64,000 bases of DNA from Gammaproteobacteria bacterium (GCA_013817245.1 JACDDA010000004.1:1-64000), one strand, 5' to 3'; shown: positions 11,002 to 21,083, numbered from the stretch's first letter. A program made the numbers and translations. The notes: generated by a model not told the origin, from the letters alone.

Positions 11002-12300
11002 TTAGCGTTTAATGCCGAGTTCAAATTCAGCGCGAAAATATTTTAATGCGCTTTGTAATGGTTCCATTGCGCCGGGCGCTAATGCACAAAATGTTCTGCC
11101 AGGTCCAAGCGCTACCGCTGTGCGTTCTAACATTTCGATATCGCCAGGTTTGCCTTCACCGCGTTCAAGTGCGCGTAAAACTTTTGCGGTCCACGGTAAA
11201 CCATCACGACACGGTGTGCACCAGCCGCAAGATTCGCGCGCAAAAAATTCTTCAAGATTACGCACAGCCGCAATCATACTTTGTTGTTTGTCGATAACAA
11301 TTAATAGACCCGTACCAAGACGACTGCCGGTTTTTGCAATAGTGTCGAAGTCCATTGCTAAATCTAAATGTTCTGGTAATAAGAAATCAGTTGATGCGCC
11401 GCCCGGTAACCATGCTTTGAGCGCGCGACCTTGTTGCATGCCGCCCGCGTGTTCTTCAAGAATTTCGCGCGCGCTAGTGCCTATCGGTAATTCCCATAAT
11501 CCTGGACGTTTTGCGCGACCCGATACACCATAAATTTTAGTTCCACCATCGGTGCTTTTACCTTGCGCTAAACCGGTAAACCATTCAGCGCCATGCAACA
11601 CAATATGCGGAACGTTTTGTAAAGTTTCTACATTATTAATAATGGTGGGTTTGCCCCATAAACCAGCGACTTGTGGAAAGGGTGGTTTTGCACGCGGATT
11701 AGCGCGACGACCTTCTAAGGCATTGATGAGCGCAGTTTCTTCACCGCAGATATAACGTCCTGCGCCCGTGTGTACAAATAATTCAAAATCCCAACCGCCA
11801 CCGAGAATATTTTTTCCTAAATAACCAGCGGCTTTAGCTTCTGCAATGGCTTGATTTAAACGTTCTGCCGCAAGTACATATTCGCCGCGTAAAAAAATAT
11901 AACCTTTTTTTGCTTGTATGGCATAACCCGCGAGCAGCATGCCTTCTATCATTTGATGTGGTAAACGTTCGAGTAATAAACGATCTTTAAAAGTGCCGGG
12001 TTCCATTTCATCTGCATTGCAGACAATATATTTTTCTTTAGGCGCATCCGCAGTCATGGGAACAAATTCCCATTTCAAACCAGTAGAAAATCCTGCGCCA
12101 CCGCGACCACGAAGATTGGCGTCTTTTACAGTTTGTGTAATTTCAGCAGGCGCCATATTTTTTATAGCTTTGCGAACCGCTGCATAACCTTCTTGTTGTT
12201 CATACGTTTTTAAATCGGGTGCGCTGCCATCGGCGCGCATACGCCACGTTAGCGGATGTGTTTCGACCGATACATTCGTAGTGTTGCTAACATTACTCAT
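11002..12300 (-). CDS. nuoF: NADH-quinone oxidoreductase subunit F (NADH and FMN site)
   Basis: Entry point of electrons: it binds NADH and FMN and carries cluster N3. The glycine-rich [15 protein letters not shown] near residue 65 is the FMN/NADH fold. Cluster cysteines are in [12 protein letters not shown] near residue 355 and in [10 protein letters not shown] near the C terminus. Length 432 residues. Its ATG overlaps the nuoE stop by four bases, so NuoE and NuoF, which form a tight heterodimer, are translationally coupled. Confidence 0.97.
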   Translation of the reverse strand: MSNVSNTTNVSVETHPLTWRMRADGSAPDLKTYEQQEGYAAVRKAIKNMAPAEITQTVKDANLRGRGGAGFSTGLKWEFVPMTADAPKEKYIVCNADEMEPGTFKDRLLLERLPHQMIEGMLLAGYAIQAKKGYIFLRGEYVLAAERLNQAIAEAKAAGYLGKNILGGGWDFELFVHTGAGRYICGEETALINALEGRRANPRAKPPFPQVAGLWGKPTIINNVETLQNVPHIVLHGAEWFTGLAQGKSTDGGTKIYGVSGRAKRPGLWELPIGTSAREILEEHAGGMQQGRALKAWLPGGASTDFLLPEHLDLAMDFDTIAKTGSRLGTGLLIVIDKQQSMIAAVRNLEEFFARESCGWCTPCRDGLPWTAKVLRALERGEGKPGDIEMLERTAVALGPGRTFCALAPGAMEPLQSALKYFRAEFELGIKR

Positions 12301-12824
12301 GGGTATTGCTCCAACAACGAGCCAATTTTTTCGGGCGTTAAATTGTCGTGGGTATCATCATTAATCATTAACACGGGGCCTTTATCGCAGGCGCCTAAAC
12401 AACAGATGGGTAAGAGTGTAAAGCGGTTGTCGGCGGTGGTTTGTCCGTATTGAATGTTGAGTTGTTGTTGCAGTGCAGTTAGCACTTCTTCATAGCCGGT
12501 GAGCATGCAAGAAATGCTATCGCAGATTTTAATAACATGACGACCTACGGGGCGACGAAAAATTAAACTATAAAAAGTGGCAACGCCTTCGACATCGACC
12601 GCAGAAATGCCCAGTATATTTGCAATAGGTGTGATCGCACCGTCAGGCACCCAGCCGCGATGCTTTTGCACAATTTTTAATGCTTCAATGCACGCGGCGC
12701 GCGAGTCATCGTAATGCTGCATGTCGTGTTCAATCTCCGCACGTTCTGTTGCAGACAGCACGAATGCATCTTGTTGCACGAGATCAATGCGGTTTAATTT
12801 AAATGTAGTGTTATCGGTCGACAT
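12297..12824 (-). CDS. nuoE: NADH-quinone oxidoreductase subunit E, [2Fe-2S]
   Basis: Thioredoxin-like [2Fe-2S] subunit of 175 residues that pairs with NuoF. Cluster N1a cysteines are visible in [11 protein letters not shown] near residues 98-105 and in [11 protein letters not shown] near residues 140-146. The first 14 bases overlap the end of nuoCD in another frame, so the frames run together without a gap. Confidence 0.96.
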   Translation of the reverse strand: MSTDNTTFKLNRIDLVQQDAFVLSATERAEIEHDMQHYDDSRAACIEALKIVQKHRGWVPDGAITPIANILGISAVDVEGVATFYSLIFRRPVGRHVIKICDSISCMLTGYEEVLTALQQQLNIQYGQTTADNRFTLLPICCLGACDKGPVLMINDDTHDNLTPEKIGSLLEQYP

Positions 12825-14595
12825 CGGCCATCACAAAATCAATACTTGCCAAATAGGCGATAAGATCGGGAACCATGCCGCCACGAATGACGGATGGGAT
12901 TTGTTGCAAATGCGGGAAACTTGGCGTGCGAATACGTGTGCGATAACTCATCGTGCTGTGATCGGAGATTAAATAATAACTGTTAATCCCTTTAGTGGCT
13001 TCAATCAATTGACTGGATTCACCGGCAGGCATAATAGGTCCCCACGAAACACTTAAGAAATGCGTAATCAGTGTTTCAATATCTTGTAAGGTTCGTTCTT
13101 TAGGTGGCGGTGTAGTTAATGGATGATCGGCTTTATACGGACCCGCTGGCATATTTTCTAAACATTGTTTGATGATGCGCACGCTCTGACGCATTTCTTC
13201 TAAACGCACCATGCCACGATCATAAGCATCGCCGTTGTTTGCAAGTGGCACATCGAATTCAAAATTTTCATAACCAGAATAAGGTCGCGCTTTGCGCAAA
13301 TCATAATCTAATCCGGTAGCGCGTAAACCAGGACCGGTGACGCCCCATGATAATGCTTGCTCGGTATTATATTGTGCAACACCAATAGTCCGTGCGCGCA
13401 AAATACCATTAAGCATCGCGGCTTTTTCGTATTCATGTAAACGTTTTGGCATCCATTCTACAAATTCGCGAACCAGTTTATCCCAACCTTCAGGTAAATC
13501 GTGTGCGAGTCCACCGATGCGGAACCATGCGGGATGCATACGAAAACCGGTAATGGCTTCGATAACGTTGTAAGCTTTTTGTCGATCAGTAAACATGTAG
13601 AAAATCGGTGACATGCCGCCGACATCAACAATATAAGTGCCTAAGAAAAGTAGGTGACTGGTAATGCGAAAAAATTCTGACAACATGACGCGAATTACTT
13701 TTACGCGCTCAGGTACTTTTATGCCGGCTAATTTTTCTACGGCTTGTACATACGCTAAATTATTCATCACACCGCCGAGATAATCGATGCGATCGGTGTA
13801 AGGAATGTAACTGTGCCAGGTTTGGCGCTCGGCCATTTTTTCAGCGCCGCGATGGTGATAACCGATGTCAGGTACACAATCGACTATTTCTTCGCCATCC
13901 AGTTGTAAAACAATACGGAAAGCACCATGCGCAGAAGGATGATTAGGGCCCAAATTTAAAAACATGAAATCAGCATTATCAGAATGGCGTTTCATTCCCC
14001 ATTCTTCAGGGTTAAAACGTAAGGCTTCTTGTTGTTCGTCTTGACGCGCAGTGGTGAGTGTAAAAGGATCAAACTCGGTGGCGCGTGCTGGATAACTTTT
14101 ACGGAGCGGATGACCTTGCCAGTTACGCGGTAATAAAATGCGTTGCAGTAAAGGATGACCATCGAAATGTATGCCGAATAAATCCCACACTTCACGTTCA
14201 TACCAATTGGCATTGGGCCAAATGCTGGTGACGGTGGGTAACGTTAAATCATCTGCTGATAATGCGACTTTAATGCGCACATCGCTGTTTCTTTCAATCG
14301 ACAACAAATGATAAAACACGGTGAAATCAGCAGGCGGTAATCCTGTGCGGCGCGTGCGCAATGTTTCATCCATTGCGGAAAGATCTAGCAGCATCACATA
14401 CGGACGTGGCAGCTGACGCAAAAAGCGCAACACTTCAAGTAGCTGGCTACGCGCTACCCACAAGGTGGGTATTTGATCGATCGTAGATTGAAATACAAAA
14501 TTGTCTGCACCAAAACGTGTATACAAACCTTGCACTACATCGTGCGCATATTCTGCATCGGCGTTAGGAGGAGTTAGCGTTGAATGTTCGGTCAT
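12811..14595 (-). CDS. nuoCD: Fused NADH-quinone oxidoreductase subunit C/D
   Basis: A single 594-residue protein joins the 30-kDa (NuoC) domain, about residues 15-185 with [18 protein letters not shown], to the 49-kDa (NuoD) domain, about 205-594 with [14 protein letters not shown]. The NuoD part lines the quinone site and is hydrogenase-derived. The fusion occurs in enterobacteria and other gammaproteobacteria, while many relatives keep nuoC and nuoD apart. It lies 23 bases after nuoB. The frame is continuous, so the fusion is not a sequencing gap. Confidence 0.97.
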   Translation of the reverse strand: MTEHSTLTPPNADAEYAHDVVQGLYTRFGADNFVFQSTIDQIPTLWVARSQLLEVLRFLRQLPRPYVMLLDLSAMDETLRTRRTGLPPADFTVFYHLLSIERNSDVRIKVALSADDLTLPTVTSIWPNANWYEREVWDLFGIHFDGHPLLQRILLPRNWQGHPLRKSYPARATEFDPFTLTTARQDEQQEALRFNPEEWGMKRHSDNADFMFLNLGPNHPSAHGAFRIVLQLDGEEIVDCVPDIGYHHRGAEKMAERQTWHSYIPYTDRIDYLGGVMNNLAYVQAVEKLAGIKVPERVKVIRVMLSEFFRITSHLLFLGTYIVDVGGMSPIFYMFTDRQKAYNVIEAITGFRMHPAWFRIGGLAHDLPEGWDKLVREFVEWMPKRLHEYEKAAMLNGILRARTIGVAQYNTEQALSWGVTGPGLRATGLDYDLRKARPYSGYENFEFDVPLANNGDAYDRGMVRLEEMRQSVRIIKQCLENMPAGPYKADHPLTTPPPKERTLQDIETLITHFLSVSWGPIMPAGESSQLIEATKGINSYYLISDHSTMSYRTRIRTPSFPHLQQIPSVIRGGMVPDLIAYLASIDFVMADVDR

Positions 14596-14618
14596 TTATT
14601 ATTCGCTTGTAACAACGC

Positions 14619-15302
14619 TTAAATTTTATCGGGTGTGCGCAGATTGACAGTCTGCATGCGTGCTTCTTGTTTAACGTCACGTTGCGCGGGCATATTGGCG
14701 CGGTATACGCCTTGATCACCTACCACCCATGAAAGCGGTCGACGTTCTTTGCCGATAGAATCTTGTAAAAGCATTAAGCCTTGTAAAAAAGCTTCAGGAC
14801 GGGGAGGACAGCCAGGCACATACACATCGACAGGTAAAAACTTGTCTACGCCTTGGACGACCGAATAAATATCATACATGCCGCCGGAATTGGCGCAGGC
14901 ACCCATCGAAATTACCCATTTGGGTTCGAGCATTTGTTCGTATAAGCGTTGAATGACGGGCGCCATTTTAATGAAACAGGTACCCGCGATAACCATGAAA
15001 TCAGCTTGGCGTGGTGATGCGCGGATAACTTCAGCACCAAAACGGGCAATATCATGCGGTGGTGTAAATGCGGTGGCCATTTCGACATAGCAACAAGACA
15101 GGCCGAAGTTGTAAGGCCATAAAGAATGTTTGCGACCCCAATTGACGGAGTCGTGTAACACATCTTGCAGTTTGCCCATGAAGATACTGCGATTAATGTG
15201 TTCTTCTGAGGGGTCGGCTACTGTTTGGCGTTGTCCCTGCGGATAAGGCTCGCTGGGGTTTTCGGCAGCGGTGGGGTCAATACGGGTGAGGGTGTATTCC
15301 AT
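14619..15302 (-). CDS. nuoB: NADH-quinone oxidoreductase subunit B, cluster N2
   Basis: Holds the terminal [4Fe-4S] cluster N2 that reduces quinone. The unusual adjacent cysteines are seen in [10 protein letters not shown] near residue 70, with further ligands in [10 protein letters not shown] and in [11 protein letters not shown]. Length 227 residues, with a C-terminal extension of about 40 residues beyond the core. A 12-base gap separates it from nuoA. Confidence 0.97.
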   Translation of the reverse strand: MEYTLTRIDPTAAENPSEPYPQGQRQTVADPSEEHINRSIFMGKLQDVLHDSVNWGRKHSLWPYNFGLSCCYVEMATAFTPPHDIARFGAEVIRASPRQADFMVIAGTCFIKMAPVIQRLYEQMLEPKWVISMGACANSGGMYDIYSVVQGVDKFLPVDVYVPGCPPRPEAFLQGLMLLQDSIGKERRPLSWVVGDQGVYRANMPAQRDVKQEARMQTVNLRTPDKI

Positions 15303-15314
15303 ATATATAGTGTC

Positions 15315-15743
15315 TCAATTATCGGAATCGGCTTGCTGACGCGCGCGTTCGGCTAAGTTACGGCGCGCTTGAGGAGCCCAATCCAACGCGCCCAGGCGCC
15401 ATACGTAAATTAAGCCAGCCAGTAAAATCGCAATAAAAATAGTTACTTCGATAAAGCCCATCCAGCCGCTTTCGCGTACTGAGACTGCCCAGGCGTATAA
15501 AAACAACGCTTCAACGTCAAAAATGACAAACATCATCGCGACTAAATAGAATTTGGCAGAGATGCGCATCTGCGCGCCGCCAACTGAGACAACACCGGAT
15601 TCAAAGGCTTCTTCTTTAGCGCGGCCGCGGGCACGACCACCTAATACAAAGGATAGACCCAGCATAAAAGTGCACATTCCGCATACACCTAGCAGGTATA
15701 CGATAAAAGACAAGCTGTGCGCGTCTAGCAGAGGCAGTGACAT
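15315..15743 (-). CDS. nuoA: NADH-quinone oxidoreductase subunit A
   Basis: First gene of the operon: a 142-residue membrane subunit with three helices and the conserved loop EEAFESGV plus [13 protein letters not shown] that touches the quinone site. A GAGGGA ribosome-binding site lies four bases before the ATG, and a TATAAT hexamer about 23 bases upstream. Confidence 0.96.
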   Translation of the reverse strand: MSLPLLDAHSLSFIVYLLGVCGMCTFMLGLSFVLGGRARGRAKEEAFESGVVSVGGAQMRISAKFYLVAMMFVIFDVEALFLYAWAVSVRESGWMGFIEVTIFIAILLAGLIYVWRLGALDWAPQARRNLAERARQQADSDN

Positions 15744-16048
15744 AGTGATCCCTCAAGGGTGAATGATTATAAAGGAACTGTGAAAAACTCTCTACGCTGT
15801 TTTTTTGACGCTTAACGCACGCGCAATGTTGAAGATTGTTGCATTGATAGCGGTTGCATGAAAGGAAAGTTGAGTCGGGTGACGGTTTTTTTAAACCGCT
15901 TGACGTTGATAATTGCAAAACGGGTTTGCTTTGAAAAAATTGTTTATATGTTTTTGTAGGTGTCATTCAGCAATATCGGAGCGCGCGCATTTTTTATATT
16001 GCAGCGCGCTAATTTTGTCTGATGGTTTTATCGCCATAATAATAAAAC
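15744..16048 (-). promoter_or_regulatory. nuo operon promoter region
   Basis: This 305-base gap holds no gene. On the minus strand a perfect TATAAT (15766-15771) sits 22 bases before the nuoA ATG, giving an expected start near 15759 and a very short leader with the GAGGGA site. No good -35 hexamer stands at 16-18 bases, so an activator may help. A GC-rich hairpin (AGCGCGC, 15980-15986, with GCGCGCT, 16004-16010) lies after the MFS gene but lacks a clear U tract. Confidence 0.5.
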
Positions 16049-17338
16049 TTACATGATTTCAGTGTAATTCAGATCTTTGCCAAAGGTTTCTTTGCTGTTA
16101 AGTGTTGCAATGAAGGCTAGACCAATACAAATCATACCGACAATGAGCGCGCTAGTGATGCTGCCTGTAAAGGGGGTCAAATAAGTAAACAGCACAGTAA
16201 TGGGTAATACGGCGCCGCGGACAAAATTAGGCACGGTGTTAGTAACAGTGGAACGAATATTAGTACCAAATTGTTCGGAGGCGATGACTACAAACAATGC
16301 CCAATAGCCAGTCGCACATCCCAATAAGAAACACAAAGTATAGAAATAAGTGAGCGAAGAGTGTGGCGGCATAAATAAATAAGCTAATACTAAGATGACG
16401 GTGGCAGTGAGATACGCTAATACAATTTTCTTGCGGCTGCGGAACCATTGACTTAATAAACCGCTGAGTAAATCACCTACTGATAAACCAATATACGCGC
16501 ACATAATAGCGGTACCATTTTCAACAACACCGTCTACTTTTAGTTCAATGCTAAACACATCTTGCGATAAACTGATGAGCACACCAATCATGTACCAAAT
16601 AGGCAAGCCGATTAAAATGCAATTGAGGTATTTGAAAAAACGTTCGCGATTATTGAATAATTTAAAGAAGTTGCCTCTACTAACACCGGTATGTTGCAAA
16701 GACTGAAACATACCTGATTCGTAAATGCTGAGTCGCAATGCGAGCAACATTAATCCTAAGGTGCCGCCAACCAAGTAGGCAACTTGCCAATTAGCAAATG
16801 CTATTCCGGTGGTTGCCAGCAGTATTTCTCCTAGCGCCGTGCCACGCGCACCGACGAATGCCGCCAGCACTGCGCCCAAAGCGCCAAAAGTAACAATGAT
16901 CATCGTTCCATAACCGCGTTTTTCTTTGCTCATGGCTTCTGACACGAGTGTTACACCAGCGCCTAATTCACCGGCTAATCCAATACCCGCTAAAAATCTG
17001 AGCATCGCATAGGTGTTGACGTCGGTAACAAATGCATTGGCAATATTAGCCGCAGAATAAAGCAGGATAGAGCCAAATAGCACTGAGACTCGGCCGCGTT
17101 TATCGCCCCATACACCCCATAAAATGCCGCCAATTAACATGCCTAACATTTGCATGTTAAATAAGAAAATCCCGGTGTTTTTTATAATTTCTGCTGAATG
17201 ACCAATGAGAATTTGCTCAAGGCTGGCCTTTTTTACGATGTTAAACAGAACTAAATCGTAGATATCGACAAAATACCCCAGTGCCGCGACGGTAATGAGA
17301 ATGGCGGTAGAGCCTTTTATTTTGCTAAGCGATGTCAT
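16049..17338 (-). CDS. MFS transporter, metabolite/proton symporter-like
   Basis: A 429-residue transporter with about 12 membrane helices. The family signature between helices 2 and 3 is present as GGILWGVWGDKRGR near residues 70-83, and RFLAGIGLAGELGAG near residue 115 matches the metabolite/H+ symporter branch (ProP/KgtP-like), which brings organic acids, betaines or sugars into the cell. The substrate cannot be told from sequence. It is a single gene, 205 bases from flgN, on the same strand as both neighbours. Confidence 0.85.
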   Translation of the reverse strand: MTSLSKIKGSTAILITVAALGYFVDIYDLVLFNIVKKASLEQILIGHSAEIIKNTGIFLFNMQMLGMLIGGILWGVWGDKRGRVSVLFGSILLYSAANIANAFVTDVNTYAMLRFLAGIGLAGELGAGVTLVSEAMSKEKRGYGTMIIVTFGALGAVLAAFVGARGTALGEILLATTGIAFANWQVAYLVGGTLGLMLLALRLSIYESGMFQSLQHTGVSRGNFFKLFNNRERFFKYLNCILIGLPIWYMIGVLISLSQDVFSIELKVDGVVENGTAIMCAYIGLSVGDLLSGLLSQWFRSRKKIVLAYLTATVILVLAYLFMPPHSSLTYFYTLCFLLGCATGYWALFVVIASEQFGTNIRSTVTNTVPNFVRGAVLPITVLFTYLTPFTGSITSALIVGMICIGLAFIATLNSKETFGKDLNYTEIM

Positions 17339-17546
17339 GCGATAGTCCAGGTTACGAAGAAGCCCAAAGGTTGTGCATATTACGATATTTTCGTTATTTT
17401 AACAGCGCACGCGAAATTCTGAAGAAGATTTTCATCAACGCTAATTGCCAATTTATTGATTCATCTAGGAAGACGAGGGGCGGGAAGACGGAAATTTTAG
17501 AGCTTAAAAATTATAAAATTTCTAAGCGCCTATCAATTTAACACGA

Positions 17547-18041
17547 TCAAACTTGCGCATCAAATTGGCGGCTGAGATTATTATTGCTGTTAGTGTTGCC
17601 AGTAGTGTTGAGAGGACCGTAGGTGTTGTTATTGTCGTTGGTTAAACCCAATGCTTGACATATAAACTGTAAAGCATTGCGGGTGTTTTGTAATTGGCTG
17701 TGAGTGACTTGGCGGTTATTTTGGTTTTGTTGAAAACATTGCAGCAACACACTTAAATATTGTTGCCAGAGATCGTGAAGCTGTTCATCGTTAGCTTTAA
17801 GCAATGCGCTAATGGCGATTGCATCGCTATTAGAAATTTGTAATTGTTGTTTGAGTTTGCGATCAAGCAAGTCCAATGATTCGGTAGCGTGATGCAAATC
17901 AGGGGTGATGCGTTCTAATGTTTCAGTGTCGCGTTCACGCAGAGCGCGTTCCATGCTACGACTGATGTTGCCGAAAAGATGCGCCTGCTGGATGAGATCA
18001 TTCAGCAGGCGGTTTAATGAACTGATCGTATCCTTGTTCAT
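17547..18041 (-). CDS. flgN: Flagellar export chaperone FlgN
   Basis: A 164-residue, strongly helical and glutamine-rich protein of the FlgN family, the cytosolic chaperone that delivers the hook-filament junction proteins FlgK and FlgL to the export gate. Both clients are encoded in this window. The identification rests on the helical pattern (LNRLLNDLIQQAHLFGNISRSMERALRERD) and on its position 40 bases after flgM, as in flgAMN clusters. The last 30 residues are a low-complexity Asn/Thr-rich tail that is probably disordered. Confidence 0.82.
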   Translation of the reverse strand: MNKDTISSLNRLLNDLIQQAHLFGNISRSMERALRERDTETLERITPDLHHATESLDLLDRKLKQQLQISNSDAIAISALLKANDEQLHDLWQQYLSVLLQCFQQNQNNRQVTHSQLQNTRNALQFICQALGLTNDNNNTYGPLNTTGNTNSNNNLSRQFDAQV

Positions 18042-18081
18042 GCCGATCCTCCCTGGTAATTTTTTTGCTCGTCCTGAGCGA

Positions 18082-18420
18082 TTATTTCAGTAAATTTTCC
18101 ATATCCAGAAGTTTGTTTGCAATCTTGTCGGCATCGACACGATAACTTCCATCCGCTAAAGCTTGTTTAATACTATCTACTTTCGCGGTGTCGACTACGG
18201 GAATTTGCGCGAGCGTTTGCTCTAACTGCTGCAAACGTTTTGCAGAGTCCGTCAGCACTAGTTCGTCGCTGCCACTCGTGCCACTTGTGATGGCTGAGTT
18301 AGCTTGGCGGCGAGTATCGATATCCTTATCCGTTTGCCCAGCAGATTCCCGCAATTTCGCAGCGGTTTCAGTATTCGCCGCGAGGTTATTGCTAGATACA
18401 CTGTCAATTGAATTACTCAT
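18082..18420 (-). CDS. flgM: Anti-sigma-28 factor FlgM
   Basis: A 112-residue inhibitor of the flagellar sigma factor FliA, exported through the finished hook so that late genes switch on. The N terminus is Ser/Asn/Thr-rich and disordered. The C-terminal half (DELVLTDSAKRLQQLEQTL, then KVDSIKQALADGSYRVDADKIANKLLDME) is the sigma-binding region with the family's conserved GSY-VD-KIA pattern. A strong sigma-28 promoter lies 58 bases upstream, giving the usual autoregulatory loop. Confidence 0.92.
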   Translation of the reverse strand: MSNSIDSVSSNNLAANTETAAKLRESAGQTDKDIDTRRQANSAITSGTSGSDELVLTDSAKRLQQLEQTLAQIPVVDTAKVDSIKQALADGSYRVDADKIANKLLDMENLLK

Positions 18421-18477
18421 CTTTCTCTCCGGTTGATATTCCCAAGGTTGCCGTGTTTTACAGGGAATTCACTGTAC

Positions 18478-18504
18478 CTAGCGGCCAATAAGCGCAAAAC
18501 TTTA
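18478..18504 (-). promoter_or_regulatory. Sigma-28 (FliA) promoter of flgMN
   Basis: On the minus strand the sequence reads TAAAGTTT-N11-GCCGCTAG. The -35 octamer matches the FliA consensus exactly and the -10 matches GCCGATAA at six of eight positions with the standard 11-base spacer. The expected start is near 18470, about 50 bases before flgM. Confidence 0.85.
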
Positions 18505-18547
18505 AACCCCAGCCCCGCCCAAGCAAGAGCTTGCCAAGTTCGGGTGA

Positions 18548-19270
18548 TCATAAAGGAACCTCGACTATACCACGGGCAATAACGACGCCTTGTATAACGC
18601 GGGCGCTACTATGGCTGCGCGCGCGTAAGGTTTCGCCGAGGCGAGCGGTATTTAAGGCAATGCCGCTACTATTTACGGCCAACGTGCTACTACTGGCGCG
18701 AATAATCACGTTTTCGCCTTGTTTCACCAACGGTGGGTTAATCACCGCGGAGCCACTCAAAACTTCACCTTGTTGAAGATTGCGGCGTAATTGTTGGCCG
18801 ACCACTTCTTGCGGCGTTTGCCAATAACCTTGTAACAAATAACTGACGTTTTGTTCGGCGATTTCCACATCGTTTGCGGTCAGCGTAGTGCCGCGCATTA
18901 ACGCGCTGCGGGCAACCAACACGGGGCGAACGACTTGCACATCCAGCGGTATATAAAGTTGCCAAGGTTTATCGCTATGGTCGCAACGCACTTGTAAAGA
19001 TGTTTTACCTAAGCGCCGCGCTTGGGCGGGCCATTGCAAGTTAATCGGGGTATTGCAAGCTAACTGTAAGCGTTGATCCAACTCCATATTAATAGTCACG
19101 CTTTTGGCGTCGGCATGTTCTGCGCGCACAAATTGTTCAATGCTGTTTTGTAAATTCAATGCACGCGCCTCAATCGCGATCGCGTGATTGCCGAGCAGCA
19201 TAATGAATAAGTATACGAGCAGCACGTGCTTATTAGTTTTGTCAGATTTTTGTCGGAGTAATATTTTCAT
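18548..19270 (-). CDS. flgA: Flagellar P-ring assembly chaperone FlgA
   Basis: Periplasmic chaperone that helps FlgI polymerise into the P ring. It has 240 residues with a hydrophobic signal segment (about residues 16-32), an SAF/antifreeze-like domain (PVLVARSALMRGTTLTANDVEIAEQ near residue 130), and the typical C-terminal VVGQQLRRNLQQGEVL and ARVIQGVVIARGIVEV. The start is uncertain: the sigma-54 promoter ends so close to the ATG at 19270 that the message would be nearly leaderless, while an in-frame GTG at 19225 directly precedes the hydrophobic core. Confidence 0.92.
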   Translation of the reverse strand: MKILLRQKSDKTNKHVLLVYLFIMLLGNHAIAIEARALNLQNSIEQFVRAEHADAKSVTINMELDQRLQLACNTPINLQWPAQARRLGKTSLQVRCDHSDKPWQLYIPLDVQVVRPVLVARSALMRGTTLTANDVEIAEQNVSYLLQGYWQTPQEVVGQQLRRNLQQGEVLSGSAVINPPLVKQGENVIIRASSSTLAVNSSGIALNTARLGETLRARSHSSARVIQGVVIARGIVEVPL

Positions 19271-19281
19271 GCTTAGGATTC

Positions 19282-19298
19282 AGCAAGTACTGTGCCTA
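19282..19298 (-). promoter_or_regulatory. Sigma-54 promoter of flgA
   Basis: The minus strand reads TAGGCACAGTACTTGCT, which has the invariant GG-N10-GC of RpoN promoters and matches most of the wider consensus. The expected start is near 19271, next to the annotated flgA ATG. Confidence 0.75.
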
Positions 19299-19493
19299 GT
19301 TCTAATAATTATGGATGGATGTGTGAGCGCAGCAACAGAAGGATTTTAATGCGTACGAGTGATTAATAGGATGGCGGCGATTGTTTGCCTGTCATTGCGC
19401 AGCGCGCGGGCAAAATTTTGCCGCCATAAAAATAACAATAAAAAATAAAAATAAAAAACAGTTTTGCATAGTCTGATGCGCCAGCATTAGCGG

Positions 19494-19510
19494 CTGGCAT
19501 AAGCATTGCT
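19494..19510 (+). promoter_or_regulatory. Sigma-54 promoter of the flgB operon
   Basis: CTGGCATAAGCATTGCT fits the RpoN consensus (CTGGCAC-N5-TTGCA) with GG and GC ten bases apart. The expected start is near 19521. Two further observations support it: an A-rich tract at about 19424-19470 that could bend or bind activators, and a matching, divergently oriented promoter for flgA 200 bases away. Confidence 0.82.
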
Positions 19511-19554
19511 TTAGTCTTTATTGCCAAGGAGTATTGACGGCAAGGATGCTTGAT

Positions 19555-19956
19555 ATGACTAATATATTAGACCAACATTTCGGTATACACGCCAAAGCGT
19601 TGACAGTGCGCTCGCAGCGCAGTGAATTACTGGCTTCGAATATCGCGAATGCCGAAACACCTAACTACAAAGCACGCGACCTCGATTTTAAATCTATTTT
19701 AAGTTCTGAAGCAAAAGCTAATGATGATAGTTTAGGTAATACAATGCTCAGTACAGCCAATGGGCATATCCATGATAATGAGTTTTCTGCTAATACTTTA
19801 TATCGTGTGCCTAATCAATCTGCTTTAGACGGTAACACGGTCGATCCTCATATGGAACACAGCCAGTTCACTGAAAACGCCGTGCGTTATCAGATCAGTT
19901 TGCAATTACTTAACAGCAAAATTACCGGCATGTTGAAAGCGTTGACGGGAGATTAA
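19555..19956 (+). CDS. flgB: Flagellar basal-body rod protein FlgB
   Basis: Proximal rod protein, exported without a signal peptide. The family motif ELLASNIANAETPNYKARDLDF is near residue 25, and the C terminus FTENAVRYQISLQLLNSKITGMLKAL is typical. I chose the ATG at 19555 (133 residues), nine bases after AAGG and about 34 bases after the predicted sigma-54 start. A TTG at 19534 and an ATG at 19546 are in frame but worse placed. Confidence 0.93.
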   Translation: MTNILDQHFGIHAKALTVRSQRSELLASNIANAETPNYKARDLDFKSILSSEAKANDDSLGNTMLSTANGHIHDNEFSANTLYRVPNQSALDGNTVDPHMEHSQFTENAVRYQISLQLLNSKITGMLKALTGD

Positions 19957-19958
19957 TC

Positions 19959-20372
19959 ATGTCTTTGTTTAATATTTTAAATATTTCTGGTTCTGGGATG
20001 AGTGCAGAAAATTTGCGCTTAAATATGATCGCTAGCAATATCGCCAATGCTGAAACCGTTGCAAGCTCGGCGGCTGACGCTTACAAATCCAAACAACCGA
20101 TTTTTTCTACGGTCATGGAAAACGCGACCGAAGAACAAGTTCAAGGCGGTGTTGCCACTACCGCGATTGTGCAAAGCAAAGCAGAGCATGCGCGTCAATA
20201 CGAACCTGAAAATCCATTAGCGGATAAAGAGGGTTATGTGTACGCGTCTAATGTTGACCCCGTAACTGAAATGACCAACATGATCAGTGCGTCGCGTAAT
20301 TATCAAAACAATGTTCAAGTGTTTAATACTTCTAAAGAACTGGTGTTAAGAACCTTGTCATTAGGTCAGTAA
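19959..20372 (+). CDS. flgC: Flagellar basal-body rod protein FlgC
   Basis: Rod protein of 137 residues, two bases after flgB. It shows the N-terminal SGMSAENLRLNMIASNIANAET and the C-terminal DPVTEMTNMISASRNYQNNVQVFNTSKEL motifs that form the coiled-coil D0 domain of rod and hook proteins. Export is by the flagellar type III system. Confidence 0.95.
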   Translation: MSLFNILNISGSGMSAENLRLNMIASNIANAETVASSAADAYKSKQPIFSTVMENATEEQVQGGVATTAIVQSKAEHARQYEPENPLADKEGYVYASNVDPVTEMTNMISASRNYQNNVQVFNTSKELVLRTLSLGQ

Positions 20373-20405
20373 CACATAGCGAAAATATTAATCAGGAGTT
20401 AAATC

Positions 20406-21083
20406 ATGACCGCAATCAGCGCAGATGCTTTAAGCAATCTTGGCATTAAGCAGCAAGAAAGTATTGGCGAAACGAAAACGCGTAAAGCCGATGATTTGGG
20501 CGTGAATGATTATCTGCAATTAATGATTGCACAAATGCGTAATCAAGATCCGTTTGAACCAATGCAAAACGGCGAGTTTATTGCACAGCTTGCCCAGTTC
20601 GGTACCGTTTCCGGTGTAGAAAAATTACAGCAATCATTTGAAGGTTTATCGAAATCTATAGATTCCGATCAACGTTTGCAGGCCGCTGGTTTAATAGGTC
20701 GGCAAGTGAGCATTGCTAGCGATAAAATTAATTTTGATGGACAGAATATTTCTAGCGGTGCGGTTTCATTACCGTACTCGACCTCGGAATTAAAATTACA
20801 AGTTGTCGATGCAAGCGGACAAGTCATACGCGAAGCATCGTTAGGTTTGCAAGCAGCAGGCGAAATCCCCTTTGCGTGGGATGGTCGCGATCAAGCGGGT
20901 AATACCGTGGCCGCAGGCAACTACACATTAAAAGCGTCTGCACAAAATAATGGCACATATACTGCAGTTCCTACTTTAGTAGATTTAAGAGTAGACAGTG
21001 TTGCATTTGGTAGTGGTAGTTTGGAATTGCAATTAGCGAACGGACAAGTCACAGGTTTAAATAATGTATTACGGGTTTTTTGA
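20406..21083 (+). CDS. flgD: Flagellar hook assembly protein FlgD
   Basis: Hook-capping scaffold needed for FlgE polymerisation, 225 residues. The N-terminal LGVNDYLQLMIAQMRNQDPFEPMQNGEFIAQLAQF is the defining motif. The C-terminal two-thirds is a Tudor-like and FnIII-like (FlgD Ig-like) region with FAWDGRDQAGNTVAAGNYTL. It lies 33 bases after flgC and 39 before flgE, consistent with one operon. Confidence 0.95.
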   Translation: MTAISADALSNLGIKQQESIGETKTRKADDLGVNDYLQLMIAQMRNQDPFEPMQNGEFIAQLAQFGTVSGVEKLQQSFEGLSKSIDSDQRLQAAGLIGRQVSIASDKINFDGQNISSGAVSLPYSTSELKLQVVDASGQVIREASLGLQAAGEIPFAWDGRDQAGNTVAAGNYTLKASAQNNGTYTAVPTLVDLRVDSVAFGSGSLELQLANGQVTGLNNVLRVF

